From positions 1,550,001 through 1,614,000 of the forward strand of contig NZ_CP032683.1 in the NCBI RefSeq assembly GCF_001304615.2: DNA of 64,000 nucleotides, in the 5' to 3' direction. The position numbers and the translations under genes were made by a program. Positions 28,047 to 37,632 of this stretch are shown here, in pieces (the first letter of the stretch is position 1; each line of letters starts with the position of its first letter). The DNA comes from Methanosarcina flavescens (GTDB lineage: Archaea; Halobacteriota; Methanosarcinia; Methanosarcinales; Methanosarcinaceae). Below the pieces are notes generated by a model that worked only from the letters and a program-made list of their open reading frames with translations, was not told the DNA's origin and did not search any database.

Positions 28047-28572
28047 GTTTATCCCACCTTATATTTTTTATAAAGTATAAAATTATTTCCTAATACTCTA
28101 TGAGTTCCGTATTGTGCTTACTTTTTTCAATAGAGCACCTGTTGTGATTAATATAAGATTAAAATCAGATCCAAAAGTATTTGGACAATAAAACATTGCT
28201 TCTTATATTAGAGAAAGGGGAATTTACAGACCTGAAATAGGAAAACAGAAATCAATCAGAATTTTTGGACAGAATTTACTTATAGGATAATTGCTATCGG
28301 CTGTTTCCTACCTGAACTTTAGATTTCGAGTTAACCTATTGAAAGTGTAAGCCGTACGCTTTCTAAAAGAGGAGAACAGGAAACTAATTTATAAATCACA
28401 CAATATAGACTAAACAATAATTTTGAAACTAGTGTAATAGATAGAAAATTTTTAGAAAATAATTGAAAAAATCATTAGTACAACTGATGCTATAAGCTAT
28501 TGTATTAGTTTCTAAATTCTAAAAAAGTAATTAACGAAGAATTTAAAAATGTAGGCTGAAAAAATAGAATTT
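28047..28572. other. AT-rich intergenic region
   Basis: No gene or strong structure is seen. The DNA is very AT-rich with short imperfect repeats only. Confidence 0.3.
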
Positions 28573-29490
28573 TTATTTTCTCTGTTTATTCATTTCCTTA
28601 ATTAACTGAAGGGTTTGCCTGTGAAGAGTTAATATGAAATCACTCAAAATTCCAAAGATGAACATCTGAAGACCGAATATGATTAGCAGGGATGTAAGGA
28701 CAGAAAGCAGGGTATGGGTAATTCCATCTAGCCACTCAACTACCACAAAAGTTCCTGTAAACAGGCCTGCCAGAATAAAGATAGAACCTATAATTCCAAA
28801 ATAGAACATGGGATTATTCATTTTTGCAAGTCCGTAAATAGTAGACCCAATTCTGAATCCATCTTTTACCGGATTTAGCTTGGTTGTGCTTTTCTTACTT
28901 CTAGGGAGGTAAGTGATAGGAACTTCTTCAACCCTCTGCTTTTTAAGAACGCATTCCACGGAAATTTCGGTCTCGATTTCGAAACCTGTTTTGTTAAGTT
29001 CGAGTTCCCTCACACTCTCGAGCGTAAATGCACGGTAACCTGAGAGGATATCTTTTAATTCGACCTCATAAGCAATATCAAAAAACATGTTTATAAGATG
29101 GTTGCCCACAAGGTTGAGCTTTGTAAAAGCACCAGGGGAATAATTATCCAGCCGGTTGCCTATAACATGGTCGGCCCGCCCTTCCAGAATAGGCTTTAGG
29201 AGAGAATGGATTTCACGTGCAAGGTATGTTCCATCCCCATCAGCCATCACGACATAAGGGTTTTCTATAAGCCCGAAAGCCTGAATTATTGCCTGCCCTT
29301 TGCCTTTTCCGGTCTGCATGACAACTTTTGCACCTTCAGCCTCTGCAATTTGTCCTGTGCCGTCTTTGCTGTTTCCATCAATTACTAGAATATTGGAAAA
29401 GCCTTCCTGCCTGAAATCCTTGATAAGCTGCCCTATTGTCGCAGCTTCATTCAAGGTAGGAATAAGAATGCAAACATCTGCGTTGTTCAC
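28573..29490 (-). CDS. aglJ: Glycosyltransferase AglJ, first step of S-layer N-glycosylation
   Basis: AglJ transfers the first sugar to dolichyl phosphate in archaeal N-glycan assembly on the cytoplasmic face of the membrane. The GT-A domain (residues 1-220) has CILIPTLNEAATIGQLI, VIDGNSKDGTGQIAE, VMQTGKGKGQAI and the metal-binding MADGDGTY. DHVIGNRLDNYSPGAFTKLNLVGN and LKDILSGYRAFT match AglJ and dolichyl-phosphate-hexose synthases. The C-terminal 90 residues contain two membrane helices (FGIIGSIFILAGLFTGTFVV and LLSVLTSLLIIFGLQMFIF). It lies 103 bases upstream of nothing but its own promoter; tbp follows in the opposite direction of increasing coordinate on the same strand. Confidence 0.85.
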   Translation of the reverse strand: MNNADVCILIPTLNEAATIGQLIKDFRQEGFSNILVIDGNSKDGTGQIAEAEGAKVVMQTGKGKGQAIIQAFGLIENPYVVMADGDGTYLAREIHSLLKPILEGRADHVIGNRLDNYSPGAFTKLNLVGNHLINMFFDIAYEVELKDILSGYRAFTLESVRELELNKTGFEIETEISVECVLKKQRVEEVPITYLPRSKKSTTKLNPVKDGFRIGSTIYGLAKMNNPMFYFGIIGSIFILAGLFTGTFVVVEWLDGITHTLLSVLTSLLIIFGLQMFIFGILSDFILTLHRQTLQLIKEMNKQRK

Positions 29491-29593
29491 GTTTCACACA
29501 TATCCTTTGCCGGAATCTCTACACGCGCCCGTTTTGTTGTAAAACTTATAAGTACCTTATTTCCAGAAAAGGGATGATGGAGATTGAGGGTTC

Positions 29594-30145
29594 TTACAAA
29601 AGTCCCATGTTGTCGAGCTGCTGGCGGACGACTTCTACGCCTCTCTCACAGTCTTCAGGAGACTTACCGCCTGTAACTACCAGTTTTCCAGAACTGAAGA
29701 TAAGCACGACTACTTTAGGCTCATCGATTCTGTACACAAGACCAGGGAACTGCTCAGGCTCGTACTCGATATTTTCAAGCCCAAGCCCTATTGCAATTGC
29801 ATTGAGGTTCAAAATAGTGTGCAGGTCTGCAGAAGCAACAATATTCTGGACAGTAATCTGGGGGTTCTCCACGGTTTTAATCCCGATACTGTTCAGCTTT
29901 TTCGCCATATTGCCTATAACGGTATGTACATCAGCAACGTTTTTTGCCCCTGTACATACAACCTTGCCGGAAGTAAAGACCAGGAATGCAGCTTTAGGAT
30001 CCGAAACCCTGTAAACGAGCCCGGGGAACTTCTGCTTGTTGTACTCGGCTCCTTCGAACTCGGATTCAATAACATTTAAGTCGAATTCTTCAGCGAGTTT
30101 GGTGGATGCAACCACATTTTCGATCTTGATGCTAGATTCGCTCAT
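29594..30145 (-). CDS. tbp: TATA-box-binding protein TBP
   Basis: TBP nucleates the archaeal transcription preinitiation complex together with TFB. The 183-residue protein is the usual saddle made of two repeats. Repeat 1 contains [30 protein letters not shown] and repeat 2 contains [30 protein letters not shown]. These cover the DNA-contacting beta strands with the Phe pairs expected. The end is short and lacks the acidic tail seen in some archaea. The SD GAGGG is eight bases before the ATG. The gene lies between scpB and aglJ on the same strand and has an unusual triple-TATA upstream region. Confidence 0.97.
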   Translation of the reverse strand: MSESSIKIENVVASTKLAEEFDLNVIESEFEGAEYNKQKFPGLVYRVSDPKAAFLVFTSGKVVCTGAKNVADVHTVIGNMAKKLNSIGIKTVENPQITVQNIVASADLHTILNLNAIAIGLGLENIEYEPEQFPGLVYRIDEPKVVVLIFSSGKLVVTGGKSPEDCERGVEVVRQQLDNMGLL

Positions 30146-30157
30146 TAGTCAACCCTC

Positions 30158-30232
30158 AGTATATAAAGCAAGAGTAATATCCTCTAACCAGTATATAAAG
30201 ATATAGTTAAATACCCTGCATAAGTATATAAA
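30158..30232 (-). promoter_or_regulatory. Three TATA elements in helical phase upstream of tbp
   Basis: On the minus strand the sequence TTTATATACT occurs three times, at 30158-30168, 30190-30200 and 30223-30232. The spacing is 32 and 33 bp, close to three DNA turns. The element nearest the start lies only about 13 bases from the ATG and cannot serve a leadered transcript. The middle element places the transcript start about 25 bases before the ATG, which fits the SD. The extra copies could let TBP occupy its own promoter and repress it. Confidence 0.55.
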
Positions 30233-30340
30233 TGCTTTATATATAGAATATAAATGCGACAGAAAAACTAAAATTTAGGACGCATGTATTTATAAATAAA
30301 TTAATAGGGATAGAGATGATTAAGCTCTCTTTCAGGCACT

Positions 30341-31456
30341 TCAATTCTCAAATTTTTTAAGACCTTCAAGAATAGAGTCATATTTTGCACTGACTCTCTG
30401 GAGAAGATCACCCTCAATACTGCGGTGAGTAGGAATCAGAATCTGGGCTCCTTTTGCGATTTTAACCCCATTTTTTGAAACCCCATAATCAGGAGCAATA
30501 AGAATTCCATCTGCAGAAATCCCGAGAGAGAGATCGTTTACGATTCTTGAAACCATTTCAGTTGCCGGTTTTACCTTTTTCTTGATAAGGACAGCAGAAG
30601 AAACGTATCTTTCCCTGGTTTCTCGAATTTTCTTAATAGTATTTTCAACAGTTTTGAGATCCACTTCATCGGGAAGTTCTTCGACAAGTAGAGTAAGTGC
30701 TTCTATAAGGTCTTCAAACGTTGTTGAATGTACCTCAAGGATTTCTCCATCACAATACTGCCGTACAGTATCGGAATAACCTGCCGAGATCACGACCACG
30801 TCGGCCTCAAGCAGGCGAGAAATTTCCTCCTTTGAAGGTGAATAAGCATTGGTTACGAAGTATTCCTTGATTCCGCACATACTCATGAGAGACTCATACA
30901 TGGGAGTCACGGCAATAGTCTTCTTCCCTATCCAGAGGTTGATTTCACTTTGCTCTCCCTGGGATCTCAAAAGTTCAAGAATTTTCTCTTTTATGGCTTT
31001 TGGGTCATCTCTTTTGAGCCCGAAATAATCGGCAAAAAGAGGAGTTGTTGAAAGCTGCCTACTTCTCCCACAGGGCACAGACTTCACAAAGCCTCGATCT
31101 ACAAGGTCCTTTATATGGTCATAAGCTCCGCTTCCTCTCATATCAATGAGGTCTGACTGGAGCAGGGGCTGATGATAGGCAATCATTGAAAGAGTGCGAA
31201 GTTTGGGGGCTGAAAGCTCCTTTGGGGCGACTTCTCGCATGAGTTCGGAATATTCGGGCTTGACCTGCATAACATAACGCTCCCCAAGATCAAGGATTTC
31301 GATTCCGGATCCGCGGGAAGAATATATCTCTGTCAATTCTTTTACTGCCGAAAGGACTGTTTTTTTTGGTTTCCCTGTGATTTTCGCAAGCTTTTCGAGG
31401 CTTACTGCCCTGCCAGCAACAAAAAGTGCGGCTTCAATAATCTCAAGCTCACTCAT
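30341..31456 (-). CDS. scpB: Condensin subunit ScpB with a long C-terminal extension
   Basis: ScpB is a winged-helix (kite) subunit that binds the kleisin ScpA in the SMC complex. Residues 1 to about 165 match ScpB: ELEIIEAALFVAGRAVSLEKLA, ILDLGERYVMQVKPEYS, LRTLSMIAYHQPLLQSDLIDMRG and VKSVPCGRSRQLSTTPLFADYFGL. Ordinary ScpB ends near residue 180-200. Here about 200 further residues follow with no match I can name, including WIGKKTIAVTPMYESLMSMCGIKEYFV, ADVVVISAGY and GILIAPDYGVSKNGVKIAKGAQILIPTH. I start at ATG 31456 (MSELEIIEAAL); a GTG three codons earlier is open. It is the last gene of the smc operon. Confidence 0.88.
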   Translation of the reverse strand: MSELEIIEAALFVAGRAVSLEKLAKITGKPKKTVLSAVKELTEIYSSRGSGIEILDLGERYVMQVKPEYSELMREVAPKELSAPKLRTLSMIAYHQPLLQSDLIDMRGSGAYDHIKDLVDRGFVKSVPCGRSRQLSTTPLFADYFGLKRDDPKAIKEKILELLRSQGEQSEINLWIGKKTIAVTPMYESLMSMCGIKEYFVTNAYSPSKEEISRLLEADVVVISAGYSDTVRQYCDGEILEVHSTTFEDLIEALTLLVEELPDEVDLKTVENTIKKIRETRERYVSSAVLIKKKVKPATEMVSRIVNDLSLGISADGILIAPDYGVSKNGVKIAKGAQILIPTHRSIEGDLLQRVSAKYDSILEGLKKFEN

Positions 31457-31531
31457 AAATCTCACTTCCAGAAAGAATAAAAGTATTCTTTAATCAGGCT
31501 AATAGGTATTCGATACTGGAAAACCTTTAGT

Positions 31532-32461
31532 TTAAGGTTTCGAAAGTTCAGCTTTTGATTTTAACTTCATCTCGTGGAAAAGAGATGGGTTAGCTTCCGT
31601 GGAAAATCCAGATTCTTCTCCAGGATAGATATATAATTCCTCAAAAAGTTCGTCCTGAAAAAGCCAGATCTTCCTGTTTGAAGCAAGGAAGAGAAGGGAA
31701 AGATAGTCCATAATCCTGTCATCGCTTGATTCAATGAAACTGGAGAACTCCACTACAGGCTGCTTCGTAAATAGCTCTGAGAGCTTTGACCATATAATAG
31801 CTAGCCGTGAACTAATAGCTTCTTCGTGAGCAATCCCCAGAACGTCCCCGGTAGTAAGCTGGGGACGAAGATTGGGTTCTTCTGAACCCTTGCTGGCTTT
31901 TTTCTCTTTTTTTCTGGAAAGATTTTTTTCGGCTTTTTTGAGTTCAAGAATCAATTCATTGAGCGTTACTGGCCTTGTGGAAATCCGGCGGACAGGAAGC
32001 TTAGGGACGGGAAACTCTTCAGGTTCAGGAAAATCTGGATCGTCAGGGAAATCCAGTTCAAACGCATCGCCCTCTTCCTCCTCTACTTCGAGGATTCCCG
32101 AAGATTTCATGCGCAGGAGAATTGCAGAATAAAGAAGCGTCCTTGAAGAGATTCTCAGGTCCATCTGTTTGAGCTCTTCCACTCTTCCCAGAAAACTGTC
32201 AGTGAGCTGTACGATGTCTATATCCCAGGGATTGATCTTTCCGTCCCGTGCGAGTTCAACAAGTATACCCAGAGGTTCGTAAGTCTCAAATTCCGAAATA
32301 TCAAGGAGATTCCAATCAATTCCAAGGCAAGAAAGAGTGGTTGGCAGCCCATAAGTCTCAGGATTTGCAAAAAGAGAGTTGTTTTCGGATTTACGAGTCG
32401 TATGAGCCTGAAGCCGCGGAACTTCAAGCGCTGCCCCCCCGTTATCCATAAGTTCAGCCAT
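31532..32461 (-). CDS. scpA: Condensin kleisin subunit ScpA
   Basis: ScpA is the kleisin that bridges the SMC heads. The 309-residue protein has the N-terminal SMC-neck-binding block PLGILVELARDGKINPWDIDIVQLTDSFL near residue 63, ISSRTLLYSAILLRMKS, an acidic Pro-rich linker and the C-terminal winged helix with KQPVVEFSSFIE and YLSLLFLASNRKIWLFQDELFEELYIY. About 60 residues precede the usual kleisin start, longer than in bacteria. Its ATG overlaps the smc stop by eight bases (ATGGCTGA), so translation is coupled. Confidence 0.93.
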   Translation of the reverse strand: MAELMDNGGAALEVPRLQAHTTRKSENNSLFANPETYGLPTTLSCLGIDWNLLDISEFETYEPLGILVELARDGKINPWDIDIVQLTDSFLGRVEELKQMDLRISSRTLLYSAILLRMKSSGILEVEEEEGDAFELDFPDDPDFPEPEEFPVPKLPVRRISTRPVTLNELILELKKAEKNLSRKKEKKASKGSEEPNLRPQLTTGDVLGIAHEEAISSRLAIIWSKLSELFTKQPVVEFSSFIESSDDRIMDYLSLLFLASNRKIWLFQDELFEELYIYPGEESGFSTEANPSLFHEMKLKSKAELSKP

Positions 32462-35400
32462 TGAGCTTCACTCCGGTAATGCTCGTAAGATTATTTTCTT
32501 GCATTGTAACCCCTATTGTCCTTACCGCAGCCTGGATCATCGGTTTTCTTAGAGATACAACAATAAACTGGACTTTTGATCCTGAGGCTTTTACGCGTCT
32601 TGAAACCCTTTCAACATTCCAGCCGTCCAGAAACATATCAATCTCATCAAAAGCATAGAAAGGAGCAGGACGGTATTGCTGGATGGCAAAAATGAAGGCA
32701 AGGGCGGTAAGGCTTTTTTCTCCTCCAGACATGGCCTCGATCCGTTGGAGAGTTTTTTCCTTTGGTTGAGCCCGGAGAGTCATCCCTCCTGCAAAAGGGT
32801 CATCAGGATTCTCAAGTAGAAGCTCGCCCATGCCGTCGGAAAGTTCATGGAAAATTTCCTTGAAATTGGCATTTATGCTTGTATAAGCATCCATAAAAGC
32901 GTCCCGCTTTAACTGCTCATACTGGTCGATGCGCTCAAGAAGCTGCTCTCTCTCGGTAAAGAGAATGTCGCGTTTTCCCTGCAAATCCGAAAGCCTGAGT
33001 TCTACTTCATTATACTCATCAATCGCCCTCATGTTCACGGGCTCAAGCTGCCTGAGAGCCTCATCGATTGCCTGAATCCGCATATAAACGGTTTCGTAAT
33101 TCGGAACCTCATCAGTTTCCTCTATGCCTCTTTTCAGGATTTCTTCAACTAATTGCTTTTCCTGGTCAAAGAGAGCGTCTTTCGTAGCTGTGAGCGTAAG
33201 CACCTGCTGCCTTGCCTTCTCAAGGGTAGTTGAAGCAGTACTCACCCTGCGTTTGACGGCGCTGTGTTCAGCCTGAACGCTTTCCCGCTCTCTCTGGAGC
33301 CCTATTAGCTCATCCGAGAGCTCAAGCTCCCTGGCTCTCTTTTCCTCAAGTTTTTTCTCAAGTTCTTTTATTTTTATCTTCAGGGAGTTAATTTTATCCA
33401 GTCTTGAAGCTTTCTTTTCATCAAGTTCCCGGATAAGCTCCTTCGCCTCAGCAATCTTCTGTTCAGCATACTCTTTCTCAAGCTTCAGTGCATTCAGGGT
33501 AGCTTCAGTATCCCGAATTCTACCATCAAGCCGGCGGAGTTCCTCGTCAACAAACTCGATTTTTTTATTAATTTCAGGCAGAGGAGAATCAGCAAGTTTT
33601 GCTTCAAGCCCTGAAATCTGAGCCTCAAATTCAGATACAGCTTTTTCCTTCTCTGCTTTCTTCGCAATCACTCTGTCCATTTCAGCCCTGAGTTCTGTCC
33701 TTGACTCCTCGATTGCTTTGAGGTCAGCCTGCCTGGCTTCAAGAAGTTCGGCAAGTTTTGCCTCCCTGCCTGCAATCTCCTCAAGCTGGCGCTCCTTGCG
33801 TGAAATCGTAGCCTCACAGTCCCGGATCTTCCGGTTTAACTCAAAAAGGTGACCTTCAATGCTATCCTGTTTACTTATAGCTGCATTCCGGCTTGCATCC
33901 AGGGACCTGATCTCCTCTGCAAGTTCAAGGAGTTTATCTTTTTCCGCAGCAGCAAAGGAAATTCCTGATTTAGAGGAAATTGACCCTCCTACCATTGCTC
34001 CGCTCTTTTCCAGAAGTTCACCTTCAAGGGTGACCATTCTCACCTTTCCCATAAGGCGGCGGGCACTTGAGAGGTTTTCCATAACAAGGGTATCCTGGAA
34101 AACATACCAGAAAGCAGGCTCAAAATAGGGATCGAATTCAATAAGGTCAATTGCATACCCTATTACCCCACTTTCATAACTCAGGTCTTCAAGACGTCTG
34201 GATTCTCTCATCTTGTTAAGGGGAAGGAAAGTAGCTCGCCCTCCTTTTCTGTGCTTCAGGTATTCGATTGCTTCGGCGGCATTGGCGTCCGTATCCACAA
34301 CAATTGCTTGCATCCGGTTTCCTGCAGCAATCTCAAGGGCTGTTGAGTACTGCCTATCAACTTTTCCAAGCTGGGCAATGGTTCCATGAATTCCGAGAAG
34401 ATCCTCCTGCCTTGCAGCCCTTATTACCATCTCTACAGCCCTGGAATAACCACCTCCCTGTTCTGAAGCCCTCACTCTTGCTTCCGTGATTGTGTATTCC
34501 TGCTGAAGGCTATGAAGCCTGTTTTCAAGTTTCCTGATATCTTCCTTTATCCTGAAATGGCTGCTTTCAATATCATCCCGGTCAAGAATAAGGGATCCTA
34601 GACTTTCGGAAAGCTTTTCAAGCTCATACTTTACAGAAAGCGTGTCACTGTCAGAAGAAGCAACTGCAGCTTCAGCATCCCGGATCTGGTTTTCGATCTC
34701 TCTGAGTTCCGAAGATTTTCTTCTGAGGGCATCAAGGAGCCGATCCTTAGTTCGGATAAGCTCATTTTTCTCGTTTTTTGCGTCCTCAAGGTTCTTCCTG
34801 GCTGCCATGAGCTCATCCCGTGTAGCAGCGAACTTTGCGTCAATATCCGCGATCCTGCTATGAAGCAGCATGCGTTCGGTTTTGCGCTCGGAAAACTCTG
34901 AGGAGATGCTGTCTTTTCTCAGGTTCTCTGTCTCGATTTTTTCCTCAAGTGCCCTGACCTTGCCCTTGGTGGAATCGATTTCTACAAAGGCTTTCCTGCG
35001 TCTTGAGTCTGCTTCCTCAAGTTCGGATTCCGAAACCTCGATACTATCTGCGCAGCGGGAGATCTCCCCCTTTATCTCCTCAATTTCCCTCTTAACCTGA
35101 AGTTGCTCATCTTCTCCTTTTTTCTGGATTTCAAGGGAAAGTTTTTCCAGGGTTTCTTCAAGAGCCTGAAGTTCCTGCACTCTCTCGTTCAGGATGAGCT
35201 GGACTTTCTCAAGATGCTCTTCCTTGCCTGCAAGTTCCTTATCTACATTGTGCAGTTCAGCCCTTGCATCCTTGAGCCTGGAAAGCAGGACATATCCCTC
35301 GAATTTGACCTTCTCAGCCTTAAGAACCTGGTATTTTAAAGCCTGATCACGTTCCCCAGCCAGTTTTCCTAACTGGGTGCGTACTTCTTCAAGGATTATA

Positions 35401-35981
35401 TCCACACGTTCAATTTGCTGTCTTACAACCTCAAGTTCCCCAAGTGCCTTTTGCTTACGCTCGTCAAATTCTGCAACCCCTGCGATTTCGTCGATAATTT
35501 TTCTTCGTTCCACAGGAGTCATGGAGATAATTTGCGTTACATCTCCCTGCATGACCACATTGTACCCTTCAGGCGTTACCCCTGCTTTAGCAAGCTGGGA
35601 ATGGATTTCTCCAAGGCTTACGGCTCTTCCATTGAAGTAAAAATAACTGTAATATCCGCTTTTTGTTCGACGGACTTTTCGTGAGATTTCAATCTCATCA
35701 AGTTCCAGAGGCAACTTGCGGTCAGAATTGTCAAAACGAATTGTAACCTGGGCAAAATCAGGCTTTTTCGCCGCATCACCATTGTAAATCAGATCAGTCA
35801 GCTTTTCAGCCCGAAGAGTCCTTGAACTGGTAAGCCCGAGTGCAAAGAGAATTCCATCTATTATGTTAGACTTTCCACTTCCGTTAGGACCGGAAATCGT
35901 GGTAAAGTCATTATAAAAGGGAATCTTTACTTTTTTTCCGAAGGACTTAAAGTTAACAAATTCAATCTCTTTTATATACAC
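32454..35981 (-). CDS. smc: Chromosome segregation protein SMC
   Basis: SMC is the coiled-coil ATPase that compacts and organises DNA. The 1175-residue protein is complete. The N-terminal head holds GPNGSGKSNIIDGILFALG (about residues 33-51), then a long coiled coil. The hinge at about 510-670 contains GIHGTIAQLGKVD and VTLEGELLEKSGAMVGG. A second coiled coil returns to the C-terminal head with MSGGEKSLTALAFIFAI and FYAFDEIDMFLD. The C-terminus overlaps scpA, and an uncharacterised coiled-coil gene lies 52 bases upstream on the same strand, so the operon is probably orf-smc-scpA-scpB. Confidence 0.97.
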   Translation of the reverse strand: MYIKEIEFVNFKSFGKKVKIPFYNDFTTISGPNGSGKSNIIDGILFALGLTSSRTLRAEKLTDLIYNGDAAKKPDFAQVTIRFDNSDRKLPLELDEIEISRKVRRTKSGYYSYFYFNGRAVSLGEIHSQLAKAGVTPEGYNVVMQGDVTQIISMTPVERRKIIDEIAGVAEFDERKQKALGELEVVRQQIERVDIILEEVRTQLGKLAGERDQALKYQVLKAEKVKFEGYVLLSRLKDARAELHNVDKELAGKEEHLEKVQLILNERVQELQALEETLEKLSLEIQKKGEDEQLQVKREIEEIKGEISRCADSIEVSESELEEADSRRRKAFVEIDSTKGKVRALEEKIETENLRKDSISSEFSERKTERMLLHSRIADIDAKFAATRDELMAARKNLEDAKNEKNELIRTKDRLLDALRRKSSELREIENQIRDAEAAVASSDSDTLSVKYELEKLSESLGSLILDRDDIESSHFRIKEDIRKLENRLHSLQQEYTITEARVRASEQGGGYSRAVEMVIRAARQEDLLGIHGTIAQLGKVDRQYSTALEIAAGNRMQAIVVDTDANAAEAIEYLKHRKGGRATFLPLNKMRESRRLEDLSYESGVIGYAIDLIEFDPYFEPAFWYVFQDTLVMENLSSARRLMGKVRMVTLEGELLEKSGAMVGGSISSKSGISFAAAEKDKLLELAEEIRSLDASRNAAISKQDSIEGHLFELNRKIRDCEATISRKERQLEEIAGREAKLAELLEARQADLKAIEESRTELRAEMDRVIAKKAEKEKAVSEFEAQISGLEAKLADSPLPEINKKIEFVDEELRRLDGRIRDTEATLNALKLEKEYAEQKIAEAKELIRELDEKKASRLDKINSLKIKIKELEKKLEEKRARELELSDELIGLQRERESVQAEHSAVKRRVSTASTTLEKARQQVLTLTATKDALFDQEKQLVEEILKRGIEETDEVPNYETVYMRIQAIDEALRQLEPVNMRAIDEYNEVELRLSDLQGKRDILFTEREQLLERIDQYEQLKRDAFMDAYTSINANFKEIFHELSDGMGELLLENPDDPFAGGMTLRAQPKEKTLQRIEAMSGGEKSLTALAFIFAIQQYRPAPFYAFDEIDMFLDGWNVERVSRRVKASGSKVQFIVVSLRKPMIQAAVRTIGVTMQENNLTSITGVKLNG

Positions 35982-36033
35982 AGAATGCCTCTGTAATTTT
36001 ACGTTTTTGAGAAAGTTTCTGTTTTTTTAAGTC

Positions 36034-37035
36034 TCATTTAGCCCGAGAAGGTTTCCGGCTGCAAGTTATAAGCTCAGCATCTTCTTTTTCCCGTACATCC
36101 ACGAACTCTTCTATGAAGTGTTTTTTCGTAGTTTTCTCGGCGATTATGTATTCACACTTATAGTCATCTTCAGGTTGGGGTTTCACAGGGTCCGCTCTAA
36201 CAACAGGGGATTGTCTTTGAGGGAATGAGGGTCCTGAGTACTGCTGTCCTGACCCCATTCTTATCGAGGATTGCTGCCTTGGAAGTTCTCTAATCGACGG
36301 CTGCTGTCTTACAGCACCTTTAAGCCGTCTTTTATCCCCGCTTTCTGCAATAATATATTCACACTTTGATTCGACCTCTTCCCTGTCAAGTTCTGCTGGC
36401 TCTATCTCTCTGAGCTTCAGCTGAACCTTTGCACCTGTGCCCGGAAGAGAGGCAGGTGCTTCTCTGAATTCACCTAGTCTGTATGCCGGGTTTTCTTTTC
36501 GGGGCTCAGGTTTTTGCCTGAATTTTCTGGAGAGAGGTGGAAGATCCAGAGGATCCTCAGGAAGGGCAAGAGAAATGGAAGGCGAAACAACAGAAGGCGG
36601 AACTACTGACGCAGCAATTTTCGCATCCTCCAGCTGTTTGGTTAGATTTCCTATCTGTGTTTCCAGTTTCTTTATAAGCATTTTCTGGTCTAGCAATTCG
36701 CGGACAAGCCCATCCTGAATGCCCGCAAGTTCCTTTAGCTTCCGGTCAGCTGCTTCCGATTCGTTTTCCCCAGATACTTTCAATTCCATTCTTAATTCAT
36801 TAAGTATTGAGGCCTTGAGCAAAGCAGGGTTGGGGATTCCCATAAGCTCTGTCCTGATTTCGGAAAGGACAAGATCTTTGATAGAGTCATGATCGGAAAT
36901 GTTTTCCATTTCGGCCCGCAGTTCATTGAGAACCGAAACCTTTATCGACTTCTTGAGAGTCTCGAGCTCCTCGTAGGTTATTGACAGTCGCCTTTTAAGC
37001 GGTGTATTATGCACGTCCCTCTGTCCAGTTCTCAT
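36034..37035 (-). CDS. Uncharacterised coiled-coil protein at the head of the smc operon
   Basis: I do not recognise this family. From ATG 37035 (AGAGGT seven bases upstream) the protein has 333 residues; the frame is open 22 codons further. Three degenerate repeats lie near the N-terminus: SVLNELRAEM, LVLSEIRTELMGIP, SILNELRMELK. A predicted coiled coil follows (about 90-150, with LLDQKMLIKKLETQIGNLTKQLEDAK). Next come a Pro/Ser-rich basic linker and two copies of KCEYIIAE(S/K) about 85 residues apart, the second near the C-terminus. The repeated KCEYIIAE could be a peptide that docks onto a partner. Position 52 bases before smc suggests a role with the condensin complex, but this is inference. 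Confidence 0.75.
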   Translation of the reverse strand: MRTGQRDVHNTPLKRRLSITYEELETLKKSIKVSVLNELRAEMENISDHDSIKDLVLSEIRTELMGIPNPALLKASILNELRMELKVSGENESEAADRKLKELAGIQDGLVRELLDQKMLIKKLETQIGNLTKQLEDAKIAASVVPPSVVSPSISLALPEDPLDLPPLSRKFRQKPEPRKENPAYRLGEFREAPASLPGTGAKVQLKLREIEPAELDREEVESKCEYIIAESGDKRRLKGAVRQQPSIRELPRQQSSIRMGSGQQYSGPSFPQRQSPVVRADPVKPQPEDDYKCEYIIAEKTTKKHFIEEFVDVREKEDAELITCSRKPSRAK

Positions 37036-37632
37036 TAAAATACCTCTTATAATAAATTCGGGTTCCGATTTCCTGATTGCCTGAAATTTTCTGGGGGGCA
37101 AGGCAAATCAGCACAATTACAATTAAATCGATTAGATCATAGAAATTTAAATAATATGTACAAAGTACATGTAATCTTACTTTAAATATATATGGTAATC
37201 GATAGTATTATTGCGGCTTTATAGAACTCTTCTTTAAATAAGAATGGAATATTTTTTACTTAAATTTAAGGAAATATTTCGCATAAACCATCTGGAATCA
37301 CAGGCAAAAATATAGGAAGAAATATTAGAAAATGAAAAGGTTCTTTCCAGGGGAAAAGAGAGAATAAATCAGAAAAATAATTTGGATAAATAATTTTCGA
37401 TATATACATTATGAAATCAGTAATGGAGAAACTGAGGAACCTCACGCTTCCTGAACAGCCGGATGGGAATAACGTTAACGTTCAAACCCTGAGTAAGATT
37501 CACAGTGTAGGGTTCAGAGAAAAAGGTATCAATACTGCAAAATAGGGGAATGAAACCCAAGCTTAACTCAAAAATAAAATGAGTTAAAGAGCTGGATTTC
37601 AGTCGGGGTTGAAAAATATTTAAAGGGAAGTG
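37036..37632. other. AT-rich region upstream of the smc operon
   Basis: Holds the probable smc-operon promoter and an ATGTAC-AAA-GTACAT palindrome (listed separately). A 44-codon frame at 37411-37545 (+) has no SD, and a TATA-like run sits too close to its start, so I do not call it as a gene. Confidence 0.4.
37156..37170 (-). promoter_or_regulatory. ATGTAC-N3-GTACAT palindrome at the smc-operon promoter
   Basis: A perfect 6-3-6 palindrome. On the minus strand a TATA-like ATATATTTAAAG lies at about 37180-37192, which puts the expected transcript start close to or inside the palindrome. The same 6-3-6 sequence recurs at 52243-52257 in front of the Zn-ribbon gene. A dimeric repressor site is likely. 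Confidence 0.5.

Noticed and set aside
37411..37545. 44-codon frame with ATG (MKSVMEKLRNLTLPEQ...)
   Set aside because: No SD, and the only TATA-like run is three bases before the ATG, too near for any promoter. Could still be a micropeptide but I cannot support it.
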